Origin: Astrobacterium formosum | GTDB lineage: Bacteria; Pseudomonadota; Alphaproteobacteria; Rhizobiales; Xanthobacteraceae | Assembly (NCBI GenBank): GCA_030848545.1 | Contig: JAVDCA010000006.1 | Span: 62,001 to 126,000 of the forward strand | Direction of reading: 5' to 3' | Length of the DNA stretch: 64,000 nucleotides | Shown: positions 8,483-16,701 of the stretch, one piece after another | Position numbering within the stretch: position 1 is the stretch's first letter | Layout: every line of letters starts with the position of its first letter | Position numbers and translations under genes: made by a program | The notes under the pieces: model-generated | The model's input: only the letters and a program-made list of their open reading frames with translations | What the model was told of the DNA's origin: nothing | The model's database searches: none

Positions 8483-8847
8483 CTTTTCCTCCTCACACTT
8501 TTTCAGTTTCTACACATGACCGACGACGATCGACGGTCACGGGTGGGGCGACTGCCGGCCTGCGCGGCCGCCCCAGGGCTATCCTAACCCCAGGGCTATC
8601 CTAACCCTACGTCTCTCGCATCGTCGCCATGCATGGTGACGCGCCTCTTCGGTGAGATTGTGGTCGGTCATGTCGCAGCAACCCTGATGGATAACGCCAA
8701 GGCCGAACAGGTCCGCCGGTGCGACTGGGCACCACCAACCCGGGTTCCGGCACTCCGGGAATGGCGGGCAGCCGACACGAAGCATTGCCAAGTCCCGCGA
8801 TTCGACGGCACTTAGCGGTCTCAAGCTACGGATCCGGACCACGACCC
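8483..8847. other. Intergenic region with a 17-bp tandem duplication
   Basis: I see no convincing gene in these 365 bases. They contain two perfect head-to-tail copies of a 17-mer (8574-8590 and 8591-8607). The region must hold the promoters for the minus-strand DUF1428 gene and the plus-strand antiporter. In-frame upstream codons of the antiporter ORF (from 8719) look non-coding. Confidence 0.5.
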
Positions 8848-10653
8848 ATGAGCGCGCCGATCAACCTGGAAAGCTACAGCGATGCTCTGGTCGTGCTGGG
8901 GACCGCAGGCGTCGTGGTGCCGCTGGTCCGCCGCCTGGGATTGAGCCCGGTACTGGGCTATCTCGCCGCCGGCGCCATCCTGGGGCCGCTCGGCCTAGGT
9001 TCATTCATCCACACGGTTCCGCTCCTCTATTGGTTCACGATTGTCGACGCCAAGAACGTCGCCGGCATCGCCGATCTGGGGGTCGTCTTCCTCCTCTTCG
9101 TGATCGGCATGGAATTGTCGTACGAACGCCTCAAGGCCATGCGCTATCTGGTATTCGGCCTCGGCGGTCTGCAGGTCCTCTTGACCACCATCGCGATCGG
9201 CGCCGCCCTGATGGTCGCCGGCATCGACGCCGAGCCGGCGGCGATCCTCGGTGCCTGTCTGGCCCTGTCCTCGACCGCCATCGTGGTCGAAGTGCTCGCC
9301 GGCAAGGGCCGGCTTTCCACCACCTCAGGGCGCGCCAGCTTCGCGGTGCTCCTGGCCCAGGATCTGGCCGTCGTGCCTATTCTGGTATTCATTTCCATCG
9401 CCGGCGCCGATACCAGCGACTCGATCGGCGTCAGCATCCTGCTCGCGCTGGCCCATGCGGCTGTCGCCATCGGCGGCATCGTGGTCATCGGCCGCCTGCT
9501 GCTGCGGCCGCTGTTCCGGCTGGTCGCGGCCACCGGCTCGCGCGAACTGTTCATCGCCGCGACCCTGTTCGTCATCGTCGGCACCGGGCTCGCTGCCGCG
9601 GTCGCCGGCATGTCCATGGCGCTCGGGGCCTTCGTGGCCGGCCTCCTGATCGCCGAGACGGAATTCCGCAAGGCCATCGAAGTCGCCATCGGACCTTCCA
9701 AGGGCCTGCTGCTCGGCCTGTTCTTCTTCACCATCGGCATGAACATCGACTTTCGCGAGCTCGCCCGCGAACCTCTCGGCTTGGCGGCGGCGGTCGCCGG
9801 CCTGATCGCCCTCAAGGCCATGCTGATGATCGCCCTCGCGCGCGCCTTCCGTCTGCCGTGGGCGGCGGCGATCGAAACCGGCCTCGTGCTCGGACCGGGC
9901 GGCGAATTCGCATTCGTGGGCATCGGCATGGCGGCAGCGCTGGGCGTCGTCGATGCCCGCATGTCGAGCTTCACGCTCGCGGTCACGTCCCTGACCATGG
10001 CGCTCATCCCGGCACTCGGCGCCCTGGCGCGCCGGATCGCCGGCCGCCTGCAACCACCGAAGCCGCTCGACCCCGAGCTGACGGTGGCCCCGCGGGTCGC
10101 CAAGGGGCACGCCATCGTGGTCGGATACGGCCGCGTCGGCCGCGTTTTGTGCGCCATGCTGGCACGGCATAATTTCAGCTATGTGGCGGTCGACAAGCAG
10201 GCCGACGCCGTCGCCGGCCGCCGCGGCGACGGCCACGAGGTCTATTACGGCGACGCCACCGATCCGGTCTTCCTCAAGGCCTGCGGCGTCATGGAGGCGG
10301 TCGCGGTGGTCGTCACCATCGCGGCCCGGAAAGAGATCGACGAGATCGTCGCCGAGGTCCTGCGGCTGCGTCCCGACATCGTCATCGTGTCGCGTGCCCG
10401 CGATGCCGCCCATGCGAGCCATCTCTATTCCATCGGAGTCACCGATGCGGTGCCGGAGACCATCGAGGCGAGCCTGCAATTGTCGGAGGCGACGCTGGTC
10501 GGGCTCGGCGTTCCCACCGGTCCCGTGATCGCCTCGATCCACGACAAGCGCGACGAATTCCGCCGCCAGCTCCGCCAGGCGTCCGGCCGCGACACCACGC
10601 GTTCGCTGCGCGCCACGACCCGCAAGCCGTCATTGACGAAGAACGACGGGTGA
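8848..10653 (+). CDS. Monovalent cation:proton antiporter with TrkA-N domain (KefB/YbaL-like, CPA2)
   Basis: This 601-residue inner-membrane protein has about twelve hydrophobic segments (residues 8-400) of the Na+/H+ exchanger fold. A cytoplasmic RCK/TrkA-N nucleotide-binding domain follows (VVGYGRVGRVL near residue 425, acidic end of the second strand in VAVDKQ, YGDATDP). The membrane part has SSTAIVVEVLAG and LLAQDLAVVPIL, the conserved unwound-helix pair of CPA2 antiporters. It probably exchanges K+ or Na+ for H+ under control of NAD(H) or a thiol ligand; no KefF/KefG partner is adjacent. The start at 8848 gives the normal short N-terminus. It interrupts the expected murB-ddl order and lies on the opposite strand. 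Confidence 0.92.
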   Translation: MSAPINLESYSDALVVLGTAGVVVPLVRRLGLSPVLGYLAAGAILGPLGLGSFIHTVPLLYWFTIVDAKNVAGIADLGVVFLLFVIGMELSYERLKAMRYLVFGLGGLQVLLTTIAIGAALMVAGIDAEPAAILGACLALSSTAIVVEVLAGKGRLSTTSGRASFAVLLAQDLAVVPILVFISIAGADTSDSIGVSILLALAHAAVAIGGIVVIGRLLLRPLFRLVAATGSRELFIAATLFVIVGTGLAAAVAGMSMALGAFVAGLLIAETEFRKAIEVAIGPSKGLLLGLFFFTIGMNIDFRELAREPLGLAAAVAGLIALKAMLMIALARAFRLPWAAAIETGLVLGPGGEFAFVGIGMAAALGVVDARMSSFTLAVTSLTMALIPALGALARRIAGRLQPPKPLDPELTVAPRVAKGHAIVVGYGRVGRVLCAMLARHNFSYVAVDKQADAVAGRRGDGHEVYYGDATDPVFLKACGVMEAVAVVVTIAARKEIDEIVAEVLRLRPDIVIVSRARDAAHASHLYSIGVTDAVPETIEASLQLSEATLVGLGVPTGPVIASIHDKRDEFRRQLRQASGRDTTRSLRATTRKPSLTKNDG

Positions 10654-10685
10654 TCATTGGCTGTTGATCACTCGGGCTTCCGACC

Positions 10686-10775
10686 CGTCATGCCCGGCCT
10701 TGTGCCGGGCATCCACGTCTTGAAGCCCCCTCCACGCCGCAAACGTAGATGGCCGGGACAAGCCCGGCCATGACG
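10686..10775. repeat. REPIN-like paired palindromic repeat
   Basis: Two palindromic units of about 35 bp, in inverted orientation (10686-10720 and 10741-10775), are separated by 20 bp. They belong to the same family as the ends of the GIY-YIG element at 11739-12110. The left unit differs from that sequence at paired stem positions on both arms, so the hairpin is kept. It lies between the antiporter and murB stops. Confidence 0.85.
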
Positions 10776-10807
10776 TAGGAAGCGCAGGTCACAGGCGACG
10801 ACCGCTG

Positions 10808-11728
10808 TCACCCCGGCACGCCAATGCGCTTGATCTCCCAATCGAGGTCGATGCCGGAATTCTCCTTGACGCGGCGGCGCACGGTCTCGCCTAGCGTCTC
10901 GATGTCGGCGGCGGTGGCCTGGCCGCGATTGATCAGGAAATTGCAGTGCAGCTCGGACACCTGGGCGTCGCCGACGACGAGGCCGCGGCAGCCGGCGGCG
11001 TCGATCAATTGCCACGCCTTGTGGTTCTGCGGGTTCTTGAAGGTGGAGCCGCCGGTGCGGCTCTTGACCGGCTGAGTCGCCTCGCGGGACTCCGTAATCT
11101 TGTCCATGGCGGCGGCAATCTCGGCCGGATCGCCAGGACGGCCCTGAAACAGCGCCTCGGTGAAGATCACGTCGTCGGCGACGCTGCAATGCCGATAGGT
11201 GTAGCCCATGTCGGCATTGGCATAGACGCGCACGCCCCCGGCCCGGTCGACGCCGCGAGCCTCGACCAGCACGTCCTTGGTCTCGCCCCCATAGGCGCCG
11301 CCGTTCATCCGCAAGGCGCCGCCGACGGCGCCCGGAATGCCGCGGTAGAATTCAAGTCCCGTGATGCCGACCTCCTGGGCGGCGCGTGCGAGTTTCACGT
11401 CCGGCACCGCGGCGCCGACGCGAACACGCTCGCCCTCCTCCACCTTGATATCGGAGAAGCCGCGCCCCAGCCTGATCACCACGCCCGGCACGCCGCCGTC
11501 GCGCACGATCAGGTTGGAGGCAAGCCCGATCACCATCACGGGCACATCAGCCGAAAGATGCGCCAGGAAATAGACGAGATCGGCCTCGTCCTGGGGCATG
11601 AACAGGACCTGCGCCGGCCCACCGACGCGAAACCAGGTGAATTCGGCGAGCGGCTGATTGGCGGCGAGACGCCCGCGCAGCTCGGGCAGGCGTGATTTGA
11701 GGTCGGGAACAATGTCGGGGAAGGTCAA
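10808..11728 (-). CDS. murB: UDP-N-acetylenolpyruvoylglucosamine reductase
   Basis: This 306-residue FAD enzyme reduces UDP-GlcNAc-enolpyruvate to UDP-MurNAc with NADPH. The FAD-binding part has [13 protein letters not shown] and [12 protein letters not shown]. The active-site part has [30 protein letters not shown] (the catalytic Ser region of type I MurB is here) and NFLINRG near residue 260. It is the last gene of the minus-strand dcw series and is separated from the amidotransferase and murC by the GIY-YIG element. A REPIN lies past its stop. Confidence 0.97.
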   Translation of the reverse strand: MTFPDIVPDLKSRLPELRGRLAANQPLAEFTWFRVGGPAQVLFMPQDEADLVYFLAHLSADVPVMVIGLASNLIVRDGGVPGVVIRLGRGFSDIKVEEGERVRVGAAVPDVKLARAAQEVGITGLEFYRGIPGAVGGALRMNGGAYGGETKDVLVEARGVDRAGGVRVYANADMGYTYRHCSVADDVIFTEALFQGRPGDPAEIAAAMDKITESREATQPVKSRTGGSTFKNPQNHKAWQLIDAAGCRGLVVGDAQVSELHCNFLINRGQATAADIETLGETVRRRVKENSGIDLDWEIKRIGVPG

Positions 11729-11738
11729 CCCATTACTC

Positions 11739-12110
11739 CGTCATGGCCGGGCTTGTCCCGGCCATCCACGTCTACGAAAATAGCAGGATGGCAAGCGGTT
11801 ACATCTACATTCTGACCGACCGGCCCAATGGCACGCTCTATGTCGGCGTGACGAATGACCTGCTTCGCCGCATCGGCGAACATCGGGCGGGAGTCGTCAA
11901 GGGATTTACCAAACGGTATGGGCTGAAGCGTCTCGTCTACTTCGAACAATATGACGACATCCGTACGGCCACTCAACGCGAACACAATATGAAGCACTGG
12001 TCGCGCACATGGAAGGTTCCTCTGATCCTCACCGGCAATCCGGAATGGCGTGATCTCTTTGATGAACTCGCGTGAAGACGTGGATGGCCGGGACAAGCCC
12101 GGCCATGACG
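11739..12110. mobile_element. GIY-YIG element bounded by perfect 35-bp inverted repeats
   Basis: The 35-bp sequence at 11739-11773 is repeated exactly, in inverted orientation, at 12076-12110. Each end is itself a hairpin (GGCCGGG/CCCGGCC stem). Between them lies only the GIY-YIG gene: its first ATG is inside the left repeat and its stop codon directly abuts the right repeat. I see no target-site duplication. The same repeat family without a gene forms the REPIN at 10686-10775. The reading as a mobile or formerly mobile unit is inference. Confidence 0.65.
11743..12075 (+). CDS. GIY-YIG nuclease family protein inside a palindromic-repeat element
   Basis: This 110-residue single-domain GIY-YIG protein of the YhbQ/UvrC-N type has the YIYILTDRPNGTLYVGVTNDLLRR core (residues 19-42), with the GIY strand as YIYIL and the YIG strand as YVGVT. 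The catalytic Arg (RRIGEHR) and the Glu in TQREHNMK are present. An alternative start at 11788 (MASGYIYIL) removes 15 residues encoded by the left inverted repeat. The downstream part KWSRTWKVPLILTGNPEW is usual for small alphaproteobacterial members. It is opposite in strand to the flanking mur genes, and start and stop touch the repeats. It is likely an active nuclease; its target is unknown. Confidence 0.88.
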   Translation: MAGLVPAIHVYENSRMASGYIYILTDRPNGTLYVGVTNDLLRRIGEHRAGVVKGFTKRYGLKRLVYFEQYDDIRTATQREHNMKHWSRTWKVPLILTGNPEWRDLFDELA

Positions 12111-12171
12111 AATTCAGTGGGACTGGGCGTTGACCACCTGATCCGCGTGCCGATACCACGGCCCTCCACCC

Positions 12172-12873
12172 TCAATCCGCGAACGCCGCGTCCAGCCATG
12201 CCCCGAGCACGGCGCGGCCGGCGGTTGCCGTTACAGGTCCCTGCGTCACGGCATCACGGCGCAGCACGCGCGGATCGATCCTCGCCGCCGCCAGCTCGCC
12301 GCAATGGCCGATCAGCCAGCGCTCGATCTTCGCCGGATCGGCCTCGATGTGGAACTGGAGAGCGAGCGTGTGGCGGCCGATCGCGAAGGCCTGGTTCGGG
12401 CAGGCGGCGGTCGCGGCGAGCCGCACGGCGCCGGCGGGTAGTTCGAGGTTGTCGCCGTGCCAGTGCAGCACGGCCGTGTCCGCCAGCGGGGCGAGCGCCG
12501 AGGCGCGGCCCTCTGCGCTTAGTTCGATCGGCGCCCAGCCGATCTCCTTGCGCGGGCCAGGCGCAACGGCGGCGCCGAGCGCCTTCGCGACCAGTTGCGC
12601 ACCCAGGCAGATGCCGAGCGTCGGCCGGTTGCGGGCGAGACGCGCCGCAATGGCGGCGGTTTCGGAAACGAGAAACGGATAGGCGTCTTCCTCATAGACG
12701 CCGATCGGCCCGCCCAGGATGACGACAAGATCGGGGGCAAGGAGCGTGTCCGCAGTGATCGCATCGACGCCGGCGTCCACATGGCGAGCCGAAAATCCGC
12801 GCGCCGCCAGGAGGTCGTCCAAGAGTCCGAGATCCTCGAAGGCGACGTGCCGGACGGCGATGCAGCTGCGCAT
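12172..12873 (-). CDS. Class I glutamine amidotransferase (GMP synthase-like domain)
   Basis: This 233-residue class I GATase has the nucleophile elbow GICLGAQ with Cys89 and the His-x-Glu pair in LQFHIEAD (about residues 175-180). It has a complete triad, so glutaminase activity is likely. The closest general type is the stand-alone GMP-synthase-like amidotransferase family, whose substrates are mostly unknown. It starts 2 bases after the murC stop and is thus in the mur operon, which is unusual. A role in modifying a cell-wall precursor (as GatD does with MurT in Gram-positives) is possible but nothing in the sequence proves it. No MurT-like partner is seen. Confidence 0.85.
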   Translation of the reverse strand: MRSCIAVRHVAFEDLGLLDDLLAARGFSARHVDAGVDAITADTLLAPDLVVILGGPIGVYEEDAYPFLVSETAAIAARLARNRPTLGICLGAQLVAKALGAAVAPGPRKEIGWAPIELSAEGRASALAPLADTAVLHWHGDNLELPAGAVRLAATAACPNQAFAIGRHTLALQFHIEADPAKIERWLIGHCGELAAARIDPRVLRRDAVTQGPVTATAGRAVLGAWLDAAFAD

Positions 12874-12875
12874 GG

Positions 12876-14279
12876 TCAGGCTCCGGCGGCCAACTCACCG
12901 GGCAGCGCATAGGCCCACTGGCTGATACTGCCGGCGCCGAGGCAGACCACGTAATCGCCCGGTCGCGCCATGCCCTTGACGATCGCGGCCAATTCCTGCG
13001 GACCCGCAAGGGGGCGCACGTCGCGATGGCCGTGGGCGCGGATGCCGGCCACGAGGGCATCGCGGTCGACGCCGGCAATGGGCGCCTCGCCGGCGGGATA
13101 GACGGGAGCGATGATCACGCTGTCGGCATCGTTGAAGCAGGTGCTGAATGCCTCGAAGAGGGATTGCAGGCGCGTGTAGCGATGCGGCTGCATGACTGCG
13201 ATGACGTGGCTCTTGGTGGATTCCCGCGCCGCCTTGAGAACGGCGGCGATCTCGACCGGGTGATGGCCGTAGTCGTCGATAACGGTGACGCCGTTCCATT
13301 CGCCGGTCTTGGTGAAGCGGCGCTTGACGCCGCCGAAGGCGGCGAGCGCCTTGCGGATCACGTCGTCGCCGACACCCAGCTCGCGCGCGACCGCGATCGC
13401 CGCGGTGGCATTGAGGGCGTTGTGGCGGCCCGGCATGGGGAGCGCCAGATCGTCGATGGCATGCACCTCGGTGCCGGCGCGATCGCGGAAGTGCACCGAG
13501 AAGCGCGAGTGGCCGTCCGCATGGGCGAGACCGGCCAGCCGCACGTCCGCTTGCGGGTTCTCCCCATAGGTGACGACGCGGCGATCCTCGATGCGGCCGA
13601 CGAGCTGCTGCACCACCGGATGGTCGGTGCACATGACCGCGAAGCCGTAGAACGGCACGTTCTCGACGAAGTCCTTGAAGGCCGCCTGCACGGCCTCGTA
13701 GGTGCCGAAATGGTCGAGATGCTCGGGATCCACATTGGTCACGATGGCGATGTCGGTCGGCAGTTTCAGGAAGGTGCCGTCGGACTCGTCGGCTTCGACC
13801 ACCATCCAGTCGCCGCCACCGAGCCGCGCATTGGTGCCGTAGGCGTTGATGATGCCGCCGTTGATCACCGTCGGATCGAACCGGCCGGCATCGAGGAGCG
13901 CCGCCACCATCGAGGTGGTGGTCGTCTTGCCGTGGGTGCCCGCGATGGCGACGCAGCTTTTCAGTCGCATGAGTTCGGCGAGCATCTCGGCGCGCCGCAC
14001 CACCGGCAGGCGCTTGGCGCGCGCGGCGGCGAGCTCGGGATTGTCGCGCTTGATCGCCGAGGAGACGACGACCACGTCGGCGCCATCGAGGTTTTCCGCC
14101 TTGTGGCCGATGGCAACCGAAACGCCCTTGAGGCGCAGGCGCTTGACATTGGCGTTCTCGGCGACGTCGGAACCCTGCACGGTGTAGCCGAGATTGACCA
14201 GCACTTCGGCGATGCCGCTCATTCCGATGCCGCCGATACCGACGAAGTGGATGGGTCCGATGTCGCGCGGCAGTTTCAT
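12876..14279 (-). CDS. murC: UDP-N-acetylmuramate--L-alanine ligase
   Basis: This 467-residue cytoplasmic Mur ligase adds L-Ala to UDP-MurNAc with ATP. It has the N-terminal Rossmann-like [18 protein letters not shown], the P-loop [12 protein letters not shown] (residues 115-126), the central [10 protein letters not shown] and [10 protein letters not shown] motifs, and the C-terminal [10 protein letters not shown] motif. Its start codon directly follows the murG stop, and the amidotransferase begins 2 bases after its own stop, so it is cotranscribed with both. Confidence 0.98.
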   Translation of the reverse strand: MKLPRDIGPIHFVGIGGIGMSGIAEVLVNLGYTVQGSDVAENANVKRLRLKGVSVAIGHKAENLDGADVVVVSSAIKRDNPELAAARAKRLPVVRRAEMLAELMRLKSCVAIAGTHGKTTTTSMVAALLDAGRFDPTVINGGIINAYGTNARLGGGDWMVVEADESDGTFLKLPTDIAIVTNVDPEHLDHFGTYEAVQAAFKDFVENVPFYGFAVMCTDHPVVQQLVGRIEDRRVVTYGENPQADVRLAGLAHADGHSRFSVHFRDRAGTEVHAIDDLALPMPGRHNALNATAAIAVARELGVGDDVIRKALAAFGGVKRRFTKTGEWNGVTVIDDYGHHPVEIAAVLKAARESTKSHVIAVMQPHRYTRLQSLFEAFSTCFNDADSVIIAPVYPAGEAPIAGVDRDALVAGIRAHGHRDVRPLAGPQELAAIVKGMARPGDYVVCLGAGSISQWAYALPGELAAGA

Positions 14280-15410
14280 TCAATTCTTCCTTTCGCCGGT
14301 GAGGCCGGCGATCTTGAACACGAGATCGGCGAGCCGCTCGGCGGCGTCGATGGCACCGAGGGTCTTGGCCGCCGCCGCCATGCCGGCGAGCCGCTCGGGA
14401 GCGGTCGCGAGCGCGGCGATTTCGTCGGCGAGCCGTTCGGGCGTGAATACACCCTGGTCGAGCCGGATGGCTCCGCCAGCTTTTTGCAGGAAATTGGCGT
14501 TGGCGAGCTGGTCCTGGTCGAGCGCGTGCGGCAGCGGCACCAGGATTCCGGGCCGCCCGATGGCGGCGAGCTCGGCGACGGTCGAAGCGCCCGAGCGCGA
14601 CACCACCAGATGGCTTTGCGCGATGCGTGCCGGCAGGTCGGGGAAGAACGCCGCGACCTCTGCGGGCACTCCGATGCGCGCATAGTGGGCCTTGACCGCA
14701 TCGAGGTTTTCGGCACGGGCCTGCTGGGTAACCCGGACATGGACGCGGACGGCGACCGGCAGGAGCTCGATCGCGCTCGGCGCGACGTCGGCCATGATCT
14801 GCGCCCCCTGGCTGCCGCCGAAGACGAGAATATTCAGAGGCCCGGCCCGGTCCGGACGCGCATAGTCGATCTTGGCGGCTTCGGCGACAGCGGCCCGCAC
14901 CGGGTTGCCCGTATGGGTCGCCTTGGCGGCAAGGCGTTGATCGCGCGCAAGCACGTCGGGGAAACTGGTCGCGATCGCCGTGACACGCGGCGCCAGCAGC
15001 CGGTTGGCGCGCCCCATGACGGCATTCTGCTCGTGGATCACCGTTGGGATACGGCGCAGCACGGCGGCGGCCACCGGCGGGATGGTGGGATAGCCGCCGA
15101 AGCCGACCACCGCGGCCGGCTGGAGGCGCCCGAGCAGGCCGAAGGCGCGGCCGATCCCCTGGCTGAGGCGGGCGGCCGTGCGCAGGATCGAGACGACGTC
15201 GCGGCTCCGCATGGTCGCGCTGGGGATCACATGAATATCGCGGGCCGGAAAGCTCGTGCCGTAGCGGGTCGCCCGTTCATCGGTGGCGAGGTCGATCGTG
15301 ACCCCTTTGCGCGCCAGGGCGGTTGCCAGCGCCTCGGCGGGAAAAAGATGGCCGCCGGTGCCGCCGGCAGCAATGACGACCAGCGGGGCCTTTTCGGCTT
15401 CGCCCATCAC
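14280..15410 (-). CDS. murG: Undecaprenyldiphospho-muramoylpentapeptide beta-N-acetylglucosaminyltransferase
   Basis: This 376-residue GT-B glycosyltransferase transfers GlcNAc from UDP-GlcNAc to lipid I on the inner face of the membrane, making lipid II. The Gly-rich loops AGGTGGHLFPAEALA (residues 14-28) and GFGGYPTIPP and the C-terminal donor-site region VVSRSGASTVAELAAIGRP are clear. It overlaps the ftsW stop by 4 bases and abuts murC. Confidence 0.98.
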   Translation of the reverse strand: MMGEAEKAPLVVIAAGGTGGHLFPAEALATALARKGVTIDLATDERATRYGTSFPARDIHVIPSATMRSRDVVSILRTAARLSQGIGRAFGLLGRLQPAAVVGFGGYPTIPPVAAAVLRRIPTVIHEQNAVMGRANRLLAPRVTAIATSFPDVLARDQRLAAKATHTGNPVRAAVAEAAKIDYARPDRAGPLNILVFGGSQGAQIMADVAPSAIELLPVAVRVHVRVTQQARAENLDAVKAHYARIGVPAEVAAFFPDLPARIAQSHLVVSRSGASTVAELAAIGRPGILVPLPHALDQDQLANANFLQKAGGAIRLDQGVFTPERLADEIAALATAPERLAGMAAAAKTLGAIDAAERLADLVFKIAGLTGERKN

Positions 15411-16555
15411 GCCCGACCCGGGGCGAGGATGAGCCCCTCGCCCACCAGTTCGGCCTTCGGCCGCTCACGGGTCAACGCCAGCAGCATGCCGGTCCCGAAG
15501 GCGAGCGAGATCATCGACGAGCCCCCGTAGGAGATGAACGGTAGCGTCATACCCTTGGCGGGGATCAGCGCCAAGTTGACCGCCATATTGATGGCCGATT
15601 GCATTCCGAACAGCATGGCGAGGCCGGCGGTGGCGAAGCGCGCGAAGGCATCCTCGTTGCGCATCGCATTGGTGAGCGCGCGGATGACGATGAAGGCGAA
15701 CAGGGCGACGATGATCAGGCAGAGCACGATGCCGAACTCCTCGGCGCCGACCGCGAACACGAAGTCGGCGTGACTGTCGGGCAGGACGCGCTTGACCGTA
15801 CCCTCGCCAGGGCCGCGGCCGAACCAGCCCCCGCGCATGAACGAATCGATCGCCATATCGACCTGGAAAGTATCGCCGGAGGCCGGATCGAGGAAGCGCT
15901 TGATACGGCGGGCGACGTGCGGAATTGTGGCATAGGCGCCGAGAAGACCGACCGCCGCCGCCCCGAGTAGCCCGGCAACCCAGATGAGCCGCATGCCGGC
16001 CATGAAGAAGAGGGCTCCCCATACCAGCGCGACCAGCATGGCCTGACCGAAATCCGGCTGCAATACCAAAAGGGTAAGGACGCCGAGCAGGAGCATGAGG
16101 GCAAACGTATTGGCGGGCACGTCGGGCTTGCGGGCGGATTCGGCGAACAGCCACGAGGTCAGGATCACGAAGGCGGGCTTCAAGAACTCGGACGGCTGGA
16201 TATTGACGCCGAGGATGACGATCCAGCGCCGCGCCCCCTTGATCTCGGCGCCGAAGAACAACGTCGCCACCAACAGGATGATGCTGCCAACGAATACGGC
16301 CAAGGACAGCCGGCGGATCTGGCGCGGCGACAGGAAGGACGTGGCGATCATCACCGCGATGGCCGGCAGGATGTACATCACGTGGCGATTGACGAAGTAG
16401 AAGGCGTCGAGGCCGAGCCGCGCCGCGACCGGCGGACTGGCGGCAAGCGACAGCACGACGCCGGCCAGCATCACGATCAGGACAGCGGCGAGCAGCAGGC
16501 GGTCGACCGTCCACCACCAGGAGACGAACGGCGTGCGTTGGGCGCGGGATACCAT
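15407..16555 (-). CDS. ftsW: Peptidoglycan glycosyltransferase FtsW (SEDS family)
   Basis: This 382-residue SEDS protein has about ten membrane spans. It polymerises lipid II at the septum together with the transpeptidase FtsI. Diagnostic segments are GARRWIVILGVNIQPSEFLKP (about residues 110-130), LQPDFGQAMLV (the catalytic Asp region), GPGEGTVKRVLPDSHADFVFAV and the C-terminal PFISYGGSSMI. ATG 16555 is preferred over an upstream ATG at 16582. It starts 146 bases after murD, with no obvious terminator, and overlaps murG by 4 bases. Confidence 0.96.
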   Translation of the reverse strand: MVSRAQRTPFVSWWWTVDRLLLAAVLIVMLAGVVLSLAASPPVAARLGLDAFYFVNRHVMYILPAIAVMIATSFLSPRQIRRLSLAVFVGSIILLVATLFFGAEIKGARRWIVILGVNIQPSEFLKPAFVILTSWLFAESARKPDVPANTFALMLLLGVLTLLVLQPDFGQAMLVALVWGALFFMAGMRLIWVAGLLGAAAVGLLGAYATIPHVARRIKRFLDPASGDTFQVDMAIDSFMRGGWFGRGPGEGTVKRVLPDSHADFVFAVGAEEFGIVLCLIIVALFAFIVIRALTNAMRNEDAFARFATAGLAMLFGMQSAINMAVNLALIPAKGMTLPFISYGGSSMISLAFGTGMLLALTRERPKAELVGEGLILAPGRA

Positions 16556-16701
16556 GTCTGACCGCCTCCGGTGACGGGGCAAAGTGGATTTGGCGGAATG
16601 ACTATGGTTTCCAGGCTGTTAAGAAAAAATTTCGATTTGGCGCGCGAACCGCAAATAGGTGGGTTCCGGTCGCGCTTGGGAAAGGCGGAACCAGGCCCGG
16701 A

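Noticed and set aside
13026..15530. Plus-strand open frame of 834 codons opposite murC/murG
   Set aside because: Antisense shadow of two certain mur genes; composition is low-complexity and no motif is seen.
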